Source of the DNA: Gammaproteobacteria bacterium
Lineage (GTDB): Bacteria > Pseudomonadota > Gammaproteobacteria > UBA6429 > Thiohalophilaceae
NCBI GenBank assembly: GCA_029882235.1
Contig: JAOULB010000138.1
Span: forward strand, 1-6,151
DNA: 6,151 bases
Direction: 5' to 3'
Positions 5,554-6,151 of this stretch are shown here, in pieces. The notes beneath the pieces were generated by a model. That model searched no databases and was not told the origin of the DNA. It saw nothing but the letters and a program-made list of their open reading frames with translations. Each line of letters begins with the position of its first letter. Position 1 is the stretch's first letter. The position numbers were made by a program, and so were the translations under genes.

Positions 5554-5819
5554 GACATGGAGAACTGATCTTTAAAAAATAGCTGGAAAATCCGAATGAA
5601 AACACATGTAGATTACAGGTAATCGTTAAATCTAATCAGTTCAGATGAGAACTATGGAGTTAAGGAGATAGTGATACAGAATATATTATAGCGCTTGATT
5701 AAGATGTTGTTTTCATGTGGTTATTTGGGTGATAATGAATTTTGTTGATGGGAACTAACAAGCCAACGCAATAAATTTGGAGGCTTCAGGCTTTTTATAT
5801 AATTAGGAGTATTAATTTC
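5554..5819. promoter_or_regulatory. Divergent intergenic region with dyads and a candidate promoter for the barrel gene
   Basis: No convincing gene is seen here. Short dyads present are GATTAC-AG-GTAATC (5611-5624), AGTTC-N6-GAACT (5638-5653), and GAACTGAT (5562-5569) with its reverse complement ATCAGTTC (5635-5642). A possible sigma70 promoter for the rightward gene is TTGTTT (5707-5712), an 18-nt spacer and GATAAT (5731-5736); the -10 is good and the -35 weak. The SD of the rightward gene is AGGAG (5805-5809), 10 nt before its ATG. I could not place the leftward promoter. Confidence 0.35.
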
Positions 5820-6151
5820 ATGAAGAATTTTCTATGTGTTTTCATATTGGGGTTCATTGTTACTACTAAGCCTGTACAGGCTGGGAGCTGGTTTGTTGGA
5901 GCGTCAACTCTATTAGTTGAGACAGATACTGGAATTACTCATATTTTAGGTAACGCCACTATTGAGGAAGAAAGCGCCGGATATAAAGTATTTTTTGGCT
6001 GGGAAATTATTGATAATCTTTCAATTGAGGGGTTTTATGCTGATTATGGTGATTTTGTGCTTACAGGTAACAGAGGAGCCATAGTTTTGATCGGCGGAGA
6101 TTATTATTCATTTAACGCTAATAATGTAAAAAGTACTACATCAACTACAGG
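5820..6151 (+). CDS. Outer-membrane beta-barrel protein, OmpA-like barrel type (3' partial)
   Basis: The ATG at 5820 opens a frame that runs to the right edge (110 complete codons visible) and is cut there. Residues 1-21 form a signal peptide with a likely signal peptidase I site after VQA (A21/G22). The mature start GSWFVGAS and the pair GYKVFFGW (54-61) and IEGFYADYGDF (69-79) alternate aromatic/hydrophobic and small residues, like the first strands of small OmpA-type barrels (outer-membrane beta-barrel family). An AGGAG site at 5805-5809 supports this start. It is divergent from the two-lipoprotein operon, so the intergenic region may hold shared control sites. Whether a C-terminal peptidoglycan-binding domain exists cannot be seen. 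Confidence 0.75.
   Translation, partial: MKNFLCVFILGFIVTTKPVQAGSWFVGASTLLVETDTGITHILGNATIEEESAGYKVFFGWEIIDNLSIEGFYADYGDFVLTGNRGAIVLIGGDYYSFNANNVKSTTSTT

Noticed and set aside
5704..5748. Small 14-codon open frame in the divergent intergenic region
   Set aside because: No SD, no recognisable composition, and it overlaps the candidate promoter.
5760..5793. AAGCC...GGCTT stem followed by a T-run as a terminator or attenuator
   Set aside because: A stem of only 5 bp with a 24-nt loop is too weak, and alternative pairing with the nearby second GGCTT copy makes it ambiguous.

Overview
The window looks like chromosomal DNA of a Gram-negative bacterium, most likely a marine or aquatic gammaproteobacterium. 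Four of the six genes encode predicted outer-membrane lipoproteins and a fifth starts like an OmpA-type beta-barrel. Base composition looks moderately AT-rich by eye, and Shine-Dalgarno (SD) sites and terminators are of ordinary bacterial type. I cannot name the genus. No mobile element, tRNA, rRNA or CRISPR array is visible.

Layout. Positions 2-1147 (+) hold the 3' part of a coiled-coil GGDEF protein, cut by the left edge. Its signature is DDDEF instead of GGDEF and its GH..GD segment is altered, yet the RxxD inhibitory c-di-GMP site is intact. It is therefore more likely a c-di-GMP sensor or an impaired enzyme than a standard diguanylate cyclase. Next come two paralogous lipoproteins on the same strand (1259-2386 and 2695-4383). 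Each has a lipobox, a glycine-rich tether, an Ig-like DUF5011-type domain, a PKD-like WGDG domain, a run of 25-residue BspA/DUF285-type repeats and a shared C-terminal cap. The first has 3 repeats and the second has 10. Each is followed by a strong hairpin terminator, and the two terminators resemble each other.

On the minus strand, convergent with the second repeat protein, lies a tight two-gene operon of small uncharacterised lipoproteins (5503-4970, then 4966-4496; 3 nt between stop and start). A divergent intergenic region of about 300 bp, rich in short inverted repeats, separates this operon from the start of an outer-membrane beta-barrel gene (5820 to the right edge, +).

How it may fit together (inference): a c-di-GMP-binding-type protein sits beside a pair of probable surface adhesins, with a further small envelope operon and a barrel protein nearby. 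The points most worth a second look are the degenerate GGDEF with a kept I-site, the 3-versus-10 repeat expansion with a 44-bp identical duplication inside it, the potential sequestration of the first lipoprotein's ribosome binding site, and perfect 20-24 bp palindromes in the first codons of two different lipoprotein genes.
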